Shown piece after piece: positions 1-8,229 of a stretch of DNA of 32,530 bases. The stretch spans positions 1-32,530 of the forward strand of contig PFGG01000024.1 in the NCBI GenBank assembly GCA_002783405.1. The letters run 5' to 3'. The translations under genes and the position numbers were made by a program. The notes under the pieces are model-generated. The model saw only the letters and a list, made by a program, of their open reading frames with translations, searched no databases and was not told the origin of the DNA. Positions within the stretch are counted from its first letter, which is position 1, and every line of letters begins with the position of its first letter. The DNA is from a bacterium (Candidatus Blackallbacteria) CG13_big_fil_rev_8_21_14_2_50_49_14 (GTDB taxonomy: Bacteria; Cyanobacteriota; Sericytochromatia; UBA7694).

Positions 1-77
1 CCTCTGTTCTTGCTTTTCTCAACTGAACTCAAAAATTCAGTCTTTCATTCTGAAGCACTGGCTTTGGTTTTGATTGC

Positions 78-107
78 TTGACAGATTTGCTTTATTTCAA
101 TTATAGT
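78..107 (+). promoter_or_regulatory. sigma70-type promoter upstream of the prepilin genes
   Basis: A perfect -35 hexamer TTGACA (78-83) is followed, after 18 bases, by TATAGT (102-107), a five-of-six match to the -10 consensus. It points toward the prepilin genes and would give a leader of about 90 nt before the start at 204. The spacing is one base longer than optimal. An upstream pilin operon could also read through, which cannot be judged from this window. Confidence 0.5.
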
Positions 108-203
108 TAGACCATAAAGGTGTAATTTTTTTTGTTCAAGAACGCCAGTAATGAGAAGTTTCTGAACAGTTTTCAAATCTAATCTTGGATATAGGGTATA
201 CTC

Positions 204-809
204 ATGTCTATTCGCATGCGAATTTTTAGACAAAGTCAAAAAGGTTTTACCATATTAGAACTTTTAATGGCTTTGGTTATTTTTATCATGGTTACCGCAG
301 GGATTCAGCTGTTTGTAATTTCAGCGATGACCTCGATGAGCCGTCAAACCAAGGCTGAAATTGCAGAAGATTTGGGCGAGATGGTCAGCACCCAGGTCGC
401 AAGAAGTTCTACTAATTTTCAAGTGTTGGATGATATCGTGGGCTTAAATCGTGCTGCTTATACCGCAGCACCCCTTGCTCTGACGCTGTATTCAAATGCA
501 AACCCCAATGTAAATCCGTTGAACCCGAACAGTAATACTACTGTTTCTGGGCTTTTCGGTACCCAGGGCCTGAGCAATATTGACGCCCAGGCGAAAAAAT
601 TACCTTGGGTAGAAATCAAGCTCTTTGCAAAACCGATGCCGGCTGAGCAGGAAATTCCTTTTACCAACCCTACTCAATACATTACGGTTCCCTCTTTAAC
701 TCAAATTGAAGTTTCAACGGAAGTCAGTTGGAAAAATCCTGCCAGTACCAAGGTGCGCACACGCACGTTTACACGCGTTTTAAGCAAAGACTTTTCTTCA
801 TATCCTTAG
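204..809 (+). CDS. type IV prepilin-like protein (PilV-like minor pilin)
   Basis: This 201-residue protein has a class III prepilin leader. A short basic segment ends in Lys13-Gly14, followed by a hydrophobic helix starting FTILELLMALVIF. Cleavage by the prepilin peptidase would fall after Gly14, giving Phe at +1 and the conserved Glu at +5 (Glu19). The helix (about 15-40) would anchor it in the inner membrane and pack in the pilus core. The remaining ~160 residues form a Ser/Thr/Asn-rich globular head with no recognised domain. Length and a neighbouring larger prepilin suggest a PilV-like minor pilin or pseudopilin of a type IV pilus or type II secretion system. The head is too divergent to tell which. 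The start at 204 gives a normal leader; Met5 (216) is an alternative. Confidence 0.8.
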   Translation: MSIRMRIFRQSQKGFTILELLMALVIFIMVTAGIQLFVISAMTSMSRQTKAEIAEDLGEMVSTQVARSSTNFQVLDDIVGLNRAAYTAAPLALTLYSNANPNVNPLNPNSNTTVSGLFGTQGLSNIDAQAKKLPWVEIKLFAKPMPAEQEIPFTNPTQYITVPSLTQIEVSTEVSWKNPASTKVRTRTFTRVLSKDFSSYP

Positions 810-830
810 CTGATAGGAAACAATTTAAGC

Positions 831-1595
831 ATGGTTTTTTTGAGAAAATTCAAAACGAAATCCCAGCAGCGATTTCAAAAAGGTTTGACTTTGGTTGAAC
901 TGATGGTGGTGATGGGTTTGATGAGCATTGTGATTGTTGCAATTACCAAGTTGATGTTCTCTTTTACCACCAAAATGAATCAACAAAATTTAAGTATGCA
1001 AGTTCGAGAAGAGCTGCGCAATACCCTGCGCGGTTTGGAAAAAGAATTGCGTAATGGCAGTGGCGTGATCGCCTCTTGCAGTTCCTCACGCTGTGGTGGC
1101 CAAACCTATAACAGCGGAGCTGATGTTTTGGTGATTGCACAACCCATTTACAATCCTGACGCAACACCTAAATCTCTCAACCCCTATGGCACGGGGGGCA
1201 ATGAAATGGATTTTGATGTTGTTGTTTTTGAAAAAATCACCGACAATACCAAAATTCCACCTGTCAAAAATCTGGTCATGAGTCGTTTTCCTGGAACCGG
1301 AAGTGCTCAGGTGCCTCTCAATAAACAAGTGAGGTACAGAGGGCTTTCCGATATCAATACAGGTTTGCATGGCAAAGCAGGAACCTCTGCCTATGAGCGT
1401 TTTTCCTATTACAATAGCAATGGCAATAAAATTACAAGTGCGCTCAGCTGTCCTGCGGTGCCTGAGACGCCGTCTAAATGTCCCCGTGTGGTTGAAATTC
1501 AACTTTGTGGCTTAAAAACCTACGGGGCCCATAACCTTGTGGAATGCAAAATGGTAGACACCCGTTTTCTTTGGCAAAGTTATTTTTCCTTATAA
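831..1595 (+). CDS. type IV prepilin-like protein (PilW/GspJ-like minor pilin)
   Basis: This 254-residue protein has a prepilin leader ending Gln-Lys-Gly18 followed by LTLVELMVVMGLMSIVIV, so cleavage after Gly18 leaves Leu at +1 and Glu23 at +5. The head is larger than that of the preceding prepilin and contains a clustered Cys pair (CSSSRC, about 83-88) plus four cysteines in the last 50 residues. That suggests disulfide-stabilised loops, as in PilW-type minor pilins. The gene lies 21 bases downstream of the first prepilin and is very likely co-transcribed. Minor pilins prime pilus assembly and can form the tip. PilW versus GspJ cannot be settled without the rest of the operon, which would lie to the left of this window. 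Confidence 0.78.
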   Translation: MVFLRKFKTKSQQRFQKGLTLVELMVVMGLMSIVIVAITKLMFSFTTKMNQQNLSMQVREELRNTLRGLEKELRNGSGVIASCSSSRCGGQTYNSGADVLVIAQPIYNPDATPKSLNPYGTGGNEMDFDVVVFEKITDNTKIPPVKNLVMSRFPGTGSAQVPLNKQVRYRGLSDINTGLHGKAGTSAYERFSYYNSNGNKITSALSCPAVPETPSKCPRVVEIQLCGLKTYGAHNLVECKMVDTRFLWQSYFSL

Positions 1596-1707
1596 GATTA
1601 ATTTTGTGTAAAGACTCTGTTTAAAGGCGCTACCTGCCTGCTCTTTTTTGGGATAAGGCATAAGGTATGATCTGTGAACAGGGAGGCCTCCTGCTATTCG
1701 TCTTGGA

Positions 1708-3654
1708 ATGATGTATCTGCGTGGCAAAGATTTTGATCAAAGCAAAGTCATTGCTCCGCTTGCCTTTGGCTATCTTTCTGCCTATCTGCGTGAATATCTC
1801 AACTTTAGCGATATTGTGTTGACGATTGATAATCCAGACGCGCTTTTGGCTCAAAATCCACAGATTATTGGAATTTCTTCCTTTACCGAAACCTTTGAAG
1901 ATGTTATTCGCCACGCCCGTTATTTTAAACGGGTAGCTCCTGAAATCCCGATTATTTTGGGCGGGGAGCATATTTCTGCTTTGCCTGAAAGTTTACCAGA
2001 GGCTGTGGATATTGGCATTTTGGGGGAGGGTGAAGAAACCCTGACGGAAGTTATGGATCTCTATTTGCGCAAAGAAGCCACTCCTGAAAATCTGGCCAAG
2101 GTCAACGGGCTGGTGTTCTGGAATCAGGGGCAACGGGTCATGAGCCCTGCCCGTGCCTGGATTGCGGATCTGGATAAAATCCCTGCCCCTGATCGCTTTC
2201 TTTTGCATGAAACCAATTCCAATTGGCAACAGGCGATCTTTACGGCCCGTGGCTGCCCTTATAAATGCACCTTTTGTGCCTCTACCCGTTTTTGGCAAAA
2301 AACACGCTATCATTCAGTCGATCGTGTGATTGAAGAGATTGAGTATATCCGCAGGCATTTTCCCAATCAGGCGCTGATCGCGATCAATGACGATTTGTTT
2401 CCCTTGAATAAAAAGCGTCTGAAACAAATGGTGGAAGCTATTCGTGCCCGTGGAATTCACCGTCAGGTGGGTTTTGTGCTCAATGCCCGTGCCAGTGTTT
2501 TTGATGAAGAAATTGCGCAATTGGTGCAGGCCATGAGTGGTCAGGTGGTGGGGTTTGGGTTTGAATCTGCCAGTGACCATGTTTTGACTTCTATCAAAGG
2601 CAAGACCTCGGCCCGTGAAAACTTAAAAGCCTTGGAACTGTGTGAAAAATACGGTTTGGCCGTGGTTGGGAACTTTATGGCGGGTGGCCCCGATGAAAGC
2701 CTTGAAGACATGGCCAAGACCTGGTGGTTTATTGAAAAAAACAAGCATCGGATTTGGCATCCTTCTGTGGGACTGGCAACGCCCTATCCGGGTACTGAAT
2801 TCTGGCAGAAAGCTGAAACCATGGGGCTGATTACACCTGCGTTTGAGCGCTGGAATGTATTGGATCTGGGGTTTCGTTATGAAGATTCAGTTTATATGAA
2901 TTCCCAGGTGACGCGGGAAGAATTTGTTCCTATTTATGAGCAATTCAGGCAATTCCAGGCCCGTGGTGATCTCAGCCGGGAACAGTTTGCCCAGTTTCGC
3001 GTACGTCAGCGCTATCTTGAACAGGTGTTTGAAGCACTGGCTCAGGATTATCAGGGTGTTGAGTCGATTTTGGAAATAGGCATTGAGCGCTCTCCTTTGC
3101 ATGAAGCGCTGCCTGAGACAGCCATCAGCTATCTCTCACCCCTTAAAGGAGAATTGAAACTTGAGACTTTGCAGAAAAAAAACTTTTCTCTGATCGTATT
3201 GGTACATGCCCTTGAAAAACTGCGGGATCCGCTTAAAGCTCTTGAAGCGCTCAAACCCCTGCTCGCACAGGACGGTGAGTTGGTTTGCCTGTGTTACCAT
3301 GCAGGCCATCTTTCGCTTTTGGTGGATTTACTCAAAGGGCGTTGGGAACCTCAACTTTTTGCAGTTCATCATCCTGCTGCCCTGCGCTTTTTTGCAGCTC
3401 AAAATCTTTCAGATTTATTCGAGGCCGCAGACCTGTCACTGGTTCAACAGGAGTATTTCAAATTTCCAGATCCGAAGCTTCAAGATGCGGCTCGACAGCT
3501 CAACGAATTACTGGCCCCCGTACTTGCGAACTCGAAGGCCGCTCAAACCTGGGATTGTTTCAGTCTTGTCTTGAAAGCTCGTCATCCACAGGCAGTTTCT
3601 TCTCAGCGTCCTGAAGCGCGAATGACGGAACTGGCTCTTCCCCAGGGCCGATAA
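1708..3654 (+). CDS. cobalamin-binding radical SAM protein with C-terminal methyltransferase-like domain
   Basis: This 648-residue protein has three parts. Residues 1-165 resemble the B12-binding Rossmann domain of class B radical SAM enzymes (GISSF, IILGGEHIS, GILGEGEE). Residues 175-400 are a radical SAM core with the cluster motif CPYKCTFC (Cys183, Cys187, Cys190), followed by FGFES and GGPDES segments typical of the family. Residues about 450-630 look like a class I methyltransferase fold: an ILEIG strand, a 'LVHALEKLRDPLKALE' helix and 'DGELVCLCYH'. They lack a glycine-rich SAM loop. Family members usually methylate or rearrange unactivated carbons; the substrate is unknown. It heads a three-gene set (spacing 34 and 4 bases). 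The ATG at 1708 is the first possible start after an in-frame stop at 1675, and the usual first beta strand seems missing. Confidence 0.8.
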   Translation: MMYLRGKDFDQSKVIAPLAFGYLSAYLREYLNFSDIVLTIDNPDALLAQNPQIIGISSFTETFEDVIRHARYFKRVAPEIPIILGGEHISALPESLPEAVDIGILGEGEETLTEVMDLYLRKEATPENLAKVNGLVFWNQGQRVMSPARAWIADLDKIPAPDRFLLHETNSNWQQAIFTARGCPYKCTFCASTRFWQKTRYHSVDRVIEEIEYIRRHFPNQALIAINDDLFPLNKKRLKQMVEAIRARGIHRQVGFVLNARASVFDEEIAQLVQAMSGQVVGFGFESASDHVLTSIKGKTSARENLKALELCEKYGLAVVGNFMAGGPDESLEDMAKTWWFIEKNKHRIWHPSVGLATPYPGTEFWQKAETMGLITPAFERWNVLDLGFRYEDSVYMNSQVTREEFVPIYEQFRQFQARGDLSREQFAQFRVRQRYLEQVFEALAQDYQGVESILEIGIERSPLHEALPETAISYLSPLKGELKLETLQKKNFSLIVLVHALEKLRDPLKALEALKPLLAQDGELVCLCYHAGHLSLLVDLLKGRWEPQLFAVHHPAALRFFAAQNLSDLFEAADLSLVQQEYFKFPDPKLQDAARQLNELLAPVLANSKAAQTWDCFSLVLKARHPQAVSSQRPEARMTELALPQGR

Positions 3655-3659
3655 CTCTG

Positions 3660-3668
3660 TGGTATATT
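3660..3668 (+). promoter_or_regulatory. possible extended -10 element before the second gene of the set
   Basis: TGG followed by TATATT (3660-3668) resembles an extended -10 element in the 34-base gap between the first radical SAM gene and the next one. There is no convincing -35 hexamer. It may allow extra transcription of the two downstream genes, but this is weak. Confidence 0.2.
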
Positions 3669-3688
3669 AAGCGCAGGGTATTTAACGC

Positions 3689-5668
3689 ATGAAACTTGCC
3701 TTTTTTCCTCTTTTTCATCCTTCCAGCTTTGATGGCAAAGGTTTCCAAGGTACAGGCATTGATTTCATGTCGGCCTATTATCTGACAGGCCTTTTGCCTT
3801 TCCTTGAAAAACATTTTCCTGATTTACAGACCTGCGTTGAAATTACGTTGCCGCGTATATTGTTGCAACGCCCTGATCTGGTGGTGATTTGGAGCAGTAC
3901 ACCGTCCTTTGAACAGGTTGAAACGGTGGCTGAAGTGATTAAACAGAATTTAGAAATTCCAATTTTATTGGCGGGCCCACATATTTCACATTTGCCCACA
4001 GCTTTGCCTGCCCATGTCGATATTGGTATTTTGGGTGAACCTGAAATCCCGCTGCACCAGCTATTGGGCATCTTCAGCAAGGATTTGCAAGCCGGGCCCA
4101 TGAAATATGGCAAAGTACCCGGTTTGATTTACCAGAGCCGGGGGCGTATTTATTCAGGTTCTCCAGCTAAAAGTATTCAACAGATTGATCAGTTGCCCAT
4201 GCCCCGGCACAGTTTATTGCACTCCCTGCCAGGCCGTTCGATCCCCTTGGTTTCTGTTTCTCGCGGCCCGCACTCTTTGATGGGCTTGCTGACCCAACCG
4301 CCTTCAGGGCGTGTGCGTTTTTTCTCTCCTGAGCGCACAGTGGCCGAGATTGCGCAGATTGCAGCAGATTATCGACAGCTCTATAGCAAGTGGCCCGTGC
4401 CTGCGGAAATGCTGGCTTATATTTTTCCGGTTTATATTGCCGATGAACTTTTTCTGGCTCAGCCTGAACGCTTTCAGGCGATTTGTGAGGGAATTCTTGC
4501 GCAAAACCTGCACAAATCGGTTTTCTTTATGGTGAATGCCTACCCGTCACAATTGAATCCAGAAACTTGTCGTTGGTTGCAATTGATCAATACCCGTAAA
4601 ATCATTTTGACTTTCCCCAGTTTTTCGACCCGCGAAGCGCCTTGGATGCCGGCTTGTTCTGCGGAACTCTTAACCCGGACTTTGGATGTCTGTGAGCAGT
4701 ACCGTCTGGGTGTGATTGGCAATTTCTTGCTCAATCCCCTGGCCGAAACCACCCGTCGTGAAATGGCCCATACCTATTGGACACTCTGGGAAAACAGACG
4801 TCGTTTTGATAAATTGAAAGCCTTTTATCTGCCTCCGATGCCCGGCACCCCCCTTTGGGAACAATACCAACAGCAGTACAAACTCAAAGCTGAAGATTTG
4901 GAGCGTCTACCCTGGCAGCAATTTGATCCTGAGCGGTTTACCCCCACTGTTCCGCTGGTCAACCGCACGGTGGATGCTGAGAGTTTTGCCTCAATCATGA
5001 AGGGCTTTCAAGTTTTGGCTGCCGATGATGGCGGGGTTCCAGATCAGGAAAAAGCCCCCATGAAACAGGATCAGGCCTACCAAATGCAGTTACAGTCTGC
5101 AAAGGCTTTACAAAAAAAATACTTGCATCCCGGCATGGACGTTTTAGAGGTTATTTTAGACGAGAGTTTTTCGCTCAAACCCTATTTGGCATCTGATTTC
5201 TGTGATTTACAGCAATTGAAGGTTGAAGGCGGACAGCTCAAGGGGCCCGCTCCGCGCCCTGTGGATTTGATCATTCTGCGTGGCTCACTGGCGGGTTTAC
5301 GCGAGCCACAAGCCGCTTTGGTGAGCCTCAGTCAGTCGCTTAAACCCGATGGGCAGATGCTGATCAGTCTGTTAAATGCGCAAAATATTGCCTTTATTCT
5401 TTCTGCCTTGAATTGGAGCTTGGAGCGCAGCAGTTATCCCTATAAGCTTTTGCGCTATTATTCTGAAAATACAGCACGTGAGCTGATTCAATCGGCCGGT
5501 TTGAAGATTCTGGACTTAGAATATACTATAATGAATAATATCCAGGGTTTTCGGGACTCCGTGGAAGGTTTGTTGAAACGTTTTGAAACCTTCTGGCCCC
5601 TTGCTGTAAGCGAAGAACGCCTTTATATTATGGAAATCAGCATGCTGGTAAAGAAAAACAGGAAGTGA
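3689..5668 (+). CDS. degenerate radical SAM paralogue lacking the cluster cysteines, with methyltransferase-like tail
   Basis: This 659-residue protein aligns along its length with its upstream neighbour. The B12-binding-like domain keeps the same framework (IPILLAGPHIS, VDIGILGEPE, residues 90-120). At the position of the neighbour's ARGCPYKCTFC it reads SRGPHSLMGLL (191-201), so all three cysteines that would hold the [4Fe-4S] cluster are gone. Downstream features such as IGNFLLNPLAE and PMPGTPLWEQ still match, so the fold is probably kept. A class I methyltransferase-like tail follows (about 485-655) with 'DVLEVI' in place of motif I. The frame is intact, which argues against a simple pseudogene. 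I infer a non-catalytic partner or substrate/cobalamin-binding subunit. It sits 34 bases after the active paralogue and 4 bases before the third gene. Confidence 0.72.
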   Translation: MKLAFFPLFHPSSFDGKGFQGTGIDFMSAYYLTGLLPFLEKHFPDLQTCVEITLPRILLQRPDLVVIWSSTPSFEQVETVAEVIKQNLEIPILLAGPHISHLPTALPAHVDIGILGEPEIPLHQLLGIFSKDLQAGPMKYGKVPGLIYQSRGRIYSGSPAKSIQQIDQLPMPRHSLLHSLPGRSIPLVSVSRGPHSLMGLLTQPPSGRVRFFSPERTVAEIAQIAADYRQLYSKWPVPAEMLAYIFPVYIADELFLAQPERFQAICEGILAQNLHKSVFFMVNAYPSQLNPETCRWLQLINTRKIILTFPSFSTREAPWMPACSAELLTRTLDVCEQYRLGVIGNFLLNPLAETTRREMAHTYWTLWENRRRFDKLKAFYLPPMPGTPLWEQYQQQYKLKAEDLERLPWQQFDPERFTPTVPLVNRTVDAESFASIMKGFQVLAADDGGVPDQEKAPMKQDQAYQMQLQSAKALQKKYLHPGMDVLEVILDESFSLKPYLASDFCDLQQLKVEGGQLKGPAPRPVDLIILRGSLAGLREPQAALVSLSQSLKPDGQMLISLLNAQNIAFILSALNWSLERSSYPYKLLRYYSENTARELIQSAGLKILDLEYTIMNNIQGFRDSVEGLLKRFETFWPLAVSEERLYIMEISMLVKKNRK

Positions 5669-5672
5669 ACCC

Positions 5673-6362
5673 ATGTACGATCAATACCGTCAACAAATGG
5701 CTGAAAAGCTCAAGAGTTTGATTAAACCCGAGCATCAACGGGTTTTGTGTGTGGGAGATCCTCTGGCGCTGATTCAAACACAGATTCAAGAGCAAGGGGG
5801 GGAGTTTGTTCTGGTAGAGAGCCTGAACCCCAACTGGCGTGATATCAGCCGTGATCAACCCAAATTGCCTTTGGATTTACCTGAAAAGCATTTTGACCTG
5901 CTTTTGGTCTACCATGCGCTTGAACAGGCGATTGACCCAGAACGCTTGATTTTGGAATTGCGCAAATATATGCAGCCTGAAGGCCAGATTTATATTGTGG
6001 CCTATAATGTTGGCCATATCTCCACGATTATCAACCTGCTGACAGAAGGCTGGGCCTACCAGGATGATGGCGCTTTGCGCCACAGCCATGTGCGCTATTT
6101 TTCCAATGAATCTTTGCGCAAACTGATGGATCAGGTGGGGTTTGAATTTGTAGATGAAGTGGTCTATCAGATTCAGCAATTGCCTGTTTTAACCCGCCAA
6201 TTGTCGCAGATTATGAAAAACCCCTATCTCAGTATTTTGAGTTTTATTATGATTGGCCGCAAAATCAATAGTTTTCCCTTTATTGATTTTGAAGATGATT
6301 CTGAAAAAGAAGCGCCTGTCAAAGCCGATAAAAAATCTGAATCCCCTGCGAGCCCTAATTAA
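5673..6362 (+). CDS. stand-alone class I methyltransferase-like protein
   Basis: This 229-residue protein corresponds to the C-terminal domains of the two preceding genes. It has a first strand RVLCVGDP, an acidic strand end FVLVES, a motif HFDLLLVYHALEQAIDP, a strand EGQIYIVAYN and a C-terminal RYFSNESLRKLMDQVGFEF typical of Methyltransf_11-like proteins. The usual GxGxG SAM loop is replaced by VGDPLA, so binding of SAM is uncertain. After about residue 205 there is a charged, disordered Lys/Glu/Ser tail. The gene begins 4 bases after its neighbour with AGGAAGTGA as ribosome binding site. It ends in an 8-base tail-to-tail overlap with the converging glycosyltransferase gene. It may be an active methyltransferase or a structural paralogue. 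Confidence 0.7.
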   Translation: MYDQYRQQMAEKLKSLIKPEHQRVLCVGDPLALIQTQIQEQGGEFVLVESLNPNWRDISRDQPKLPLDLPEKHFDLLLVYHALEQAIDPERLILELRKYMQPEGQIYIVAYNVGHISTIINLLTEGWAYQDDGALRHSHVRYFSNESLRKLMDQVGFEFVDEVVYQIQQLPVLTRQLSQIMKNPYLSILSFIMIGRKINSFPFIDFEDDSEKEAPVKADKKSESPASPN

Positions 6363-8229
6363 GCTCTGTCTGAGGTGAGTCCGCTAGATAGTAGGTCAAT
6401 TGACGCAAGCGCCTGAATTGGCTTTGTTCGGATTCAAAACGAGGAATCGTATCAAACAAGGGCTGCATGGTTTTGAACCATTCACAGGCCTTTTCGTATT
6501 GCTGTGTTTCCACAAGTAACTCCAAAAACTCCTGATGGGCCTGGGCCTGAAAAAAGTGTTGCCTAAGATAGGTCTGATAGCTTTGCAAGGCTTTTTCCGG
6601 TTGGTTTTGTAGGCGTTGAATGCGGGCCAGTTCAAAACCTACACTGCCAAATTCAGGAAGTAGCGCCAGAGCTTCAGCATATAAAACCTCGGCTTGGTTT
6701 AAACCGAAGCTGGATTGGCTCAGGATGCGAGCCTGTAAAACCTTGTGGTTCCAAAGCAAAAGGTTTTTCAAGGCCTCAGGTGCCTGTTGCTTTTGATAAA
6801 TCTGTGCCAAAAGTCTTTGCCAGTGTAAAAAGAAGCTGTTGTGGCCAAAGGGCAAGAGTGCATCTAGCCAGGTGAGCAGCAGTGTGGGGTTGAATTTAGC
6901 TAAATTCAGCAGTTGGACGGCTCCCTGGCTATAGGCCAAGGCCCTCTGAAAATCGCCTCTCAAAAAACAATACCAGGCAGCATTGGTCAAGATCAGGGGG
7001 TGATGCGGTGTTTGAAACAAACGGGCAAAAATTTGTTCCGCGCTGATTTCAGAGCGATAGCCCGAGGGCTCAGGGTTGAATTCATAATCGGTCAGGCAGG
7101 CCGCCATGGCATTGAGTGCTTCCGGAGAGGAGGTCTCGCTTTGCCATTGCATGATTTCACGTACGGCGACTTCTCTGGCGCGATCCAGGAGCAGATGGTA
7201 GGTCTGACGTATTCTCAGCAGGGCACGCTGGCTAACGGCCTGTTGTTGAGTGCGGCGAATTCTTCGCGGGAGCTTGAGTATTTCAGGCAGGCGTTTGAGT
7301 AGTTTTTCGAACTGATGAGCCGCCGTTTGGGTTTTGACAGCCCTTAAGGCAAAGTCTGCAATTTTTTGGAGCGCTTGTGGGTTTTCTAAATAACTTTCAA
7401 TCTGTGCTTCAAAATTTTCGCTGTTGTAGAGAATACAGCCTTGATCGGGGGGCAGATAGTCTCGGATTTCAAGATTGCTTTCTTCCATCAAAACAACGGC
7501 ACCACAGCTTGAGGCCTCAAATGCTCTCAGGTTCATTTCGCTGCGAACACTGTAGTTAAATATCAGTTTGCTTTGATTGAGGATTTTACGAAAATCTTCG
7601 CCATAGCGATGGGTATCGATCAAAATTTTATAGCGCTTGCTGAGTTTGAGCAGACGCTGAAGATAGACTTCACGCATGGGATGCAGAGAAAAATTGAGGC
7701 TACCCAGATAGGTGACATCATACATTCTTTCAAGTGGCGGAGACTCCAAATAGGTGCGCTCTGGGTAAAGTGCATAACTGGGCCAATACGTGCAGTGGCT
7801 ATGCCCCGCTTGATTTAAGATTTTGACCAGAGCCCGGTCACAGAGAATATGATCGAAGGCTTCGACATAGCGTAAAACCACGCTCAGGTTTTCGTGCCAG
7901 TCAGAGACCACCAGCAGGGTGGGAATGGGGCATTCTGCAATATCGAGCGGCACGGGTGCGTAAAGGCCCCACCAGATCAAAAGCTCGGGTGGACTTTGGG
8001 GGGGAAATTGGGCCAGGAGAGACTGGATATTGCTCTGGGCATAGTCATAATTGAGAAGCCGCCCGGTGGAGGGAAACTGATCCGTAACCATATCGTAACC
8101 TGGGGGCATATCCGACCATTTGATGCCATTCATGACAAAAACATAAATATTGGGATCAAAGAGGTAATCGCCCAATAATTGGGGGTGGTAGAGCGGGCCG
8201 ATCAGAGTTTTGAAAGGTGAGGGCATCAT
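6355..8229 (-). CDS. CgeB-like glycosyltransferase with C-terminal TPR-type repeats
   Basis: This 624-residue protein has an N-terminal half resembling the CgeB/Glyco_trans_1_2 group of GT-B glycosyltransferases. Residues 100-180 carry TLLVVSDWHENL and YDVTYLGSLN. Residues 220-270 carry SKLIFNYSVRSEMNLRAFEA and the acidic donor-site pair region (AFEASSCGAVVLMEES). Residues about 340-620 are helical with repeated Ala/Leu/Tyr patterns (for example EKALQSYQTYLRQHFFQAQA) suggesting tetratricopeptide repeats. Such proteins transfer sugars to protein or surface glycans, and the repeats often bind the acceptor. The start overlaps the stop of the upstream radical SAM gene as ATGA, implying translational coupling. 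The sugar and acceptor are unknown. Confidence 0.72.
   Translation of the reverse strand: MMPSPFKTLIGPLYHPQLLGDYLFDPNIYVFVMNGIKWSDMPPGYDMVTDQFPSTGRLLNYDYAQSNIQSLLAQFPPQSPPELLIWWGLYAPVPLDIAECPIPTLLVVSDWHENLSVVLRYVEAFDHILCDRALVKILNQAGHSHCTYWPSYALYPERTYLESPPLERMYDVTYLGSLNFSLHPMREVYLQRLLKLSKRYKILIDTHRYGEDFRKILNQSKLIFNYSVRSEMNLRAFEASSCGAVVLMEESNLEIRDYLPPDQGCILYNSENFEAQIESYLENPQALQKIADFALRAVKTQTAAHQFEKLLKRLPEILKLPRRIRRTQQQAVSQRALLRIRQTYHLLLDRAREVAVREIMQWQSETSSPEALNAMAACLTDYEFNPEPSGYRSEISAEQIFARLFQTPHHPLILTNAAWYCFLRGDFQRALAYSQGAVQLLNLAKFNPTLLLTWLDALLPFGHNSFFLHWQRLLAQIYQKQQAPEALKNLLLWNHKVLQARILSQSSFGLNQAEVLYAEALALLPEFGSVGFELARIQRLQNQPEKALQSYQTYLRQHFFQAQAHQEFLELLVETQQYEKACEWFKTMQPLFDTIPRFESEQSQFRRLRQLTYYLADSPQTELN

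Noticed and set aside
1-81. Open plus-strand frame ending in a stop at 79-81, possibly the end of an upstream pilin gene
   Set aside because: Only 26 codons are visible with no recognisable motif; another frame is open to about 73 as well, so no call can be supported.
45-239. A 64-codon open frame on the minus strand before the prepilins
   Set aside because: It can only start with TTG, has no ribosome binding site, overlaps the prepilin start and contains the plus-strand promoter.
1627-1650. Weak AGGC/GCCT stem followed by T residues after the second prepilin
   Set aside because: A four-pair stem offset from the T run is too weak to call a terminator.
3689-5668. Calling the Cys-less radical SAM gene a pseudogene
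   Set aside because: The 659-codon frame is uninterrupted, regulatory spacing is intact and the fold motifs on both sides of the lost cysteines are kept.
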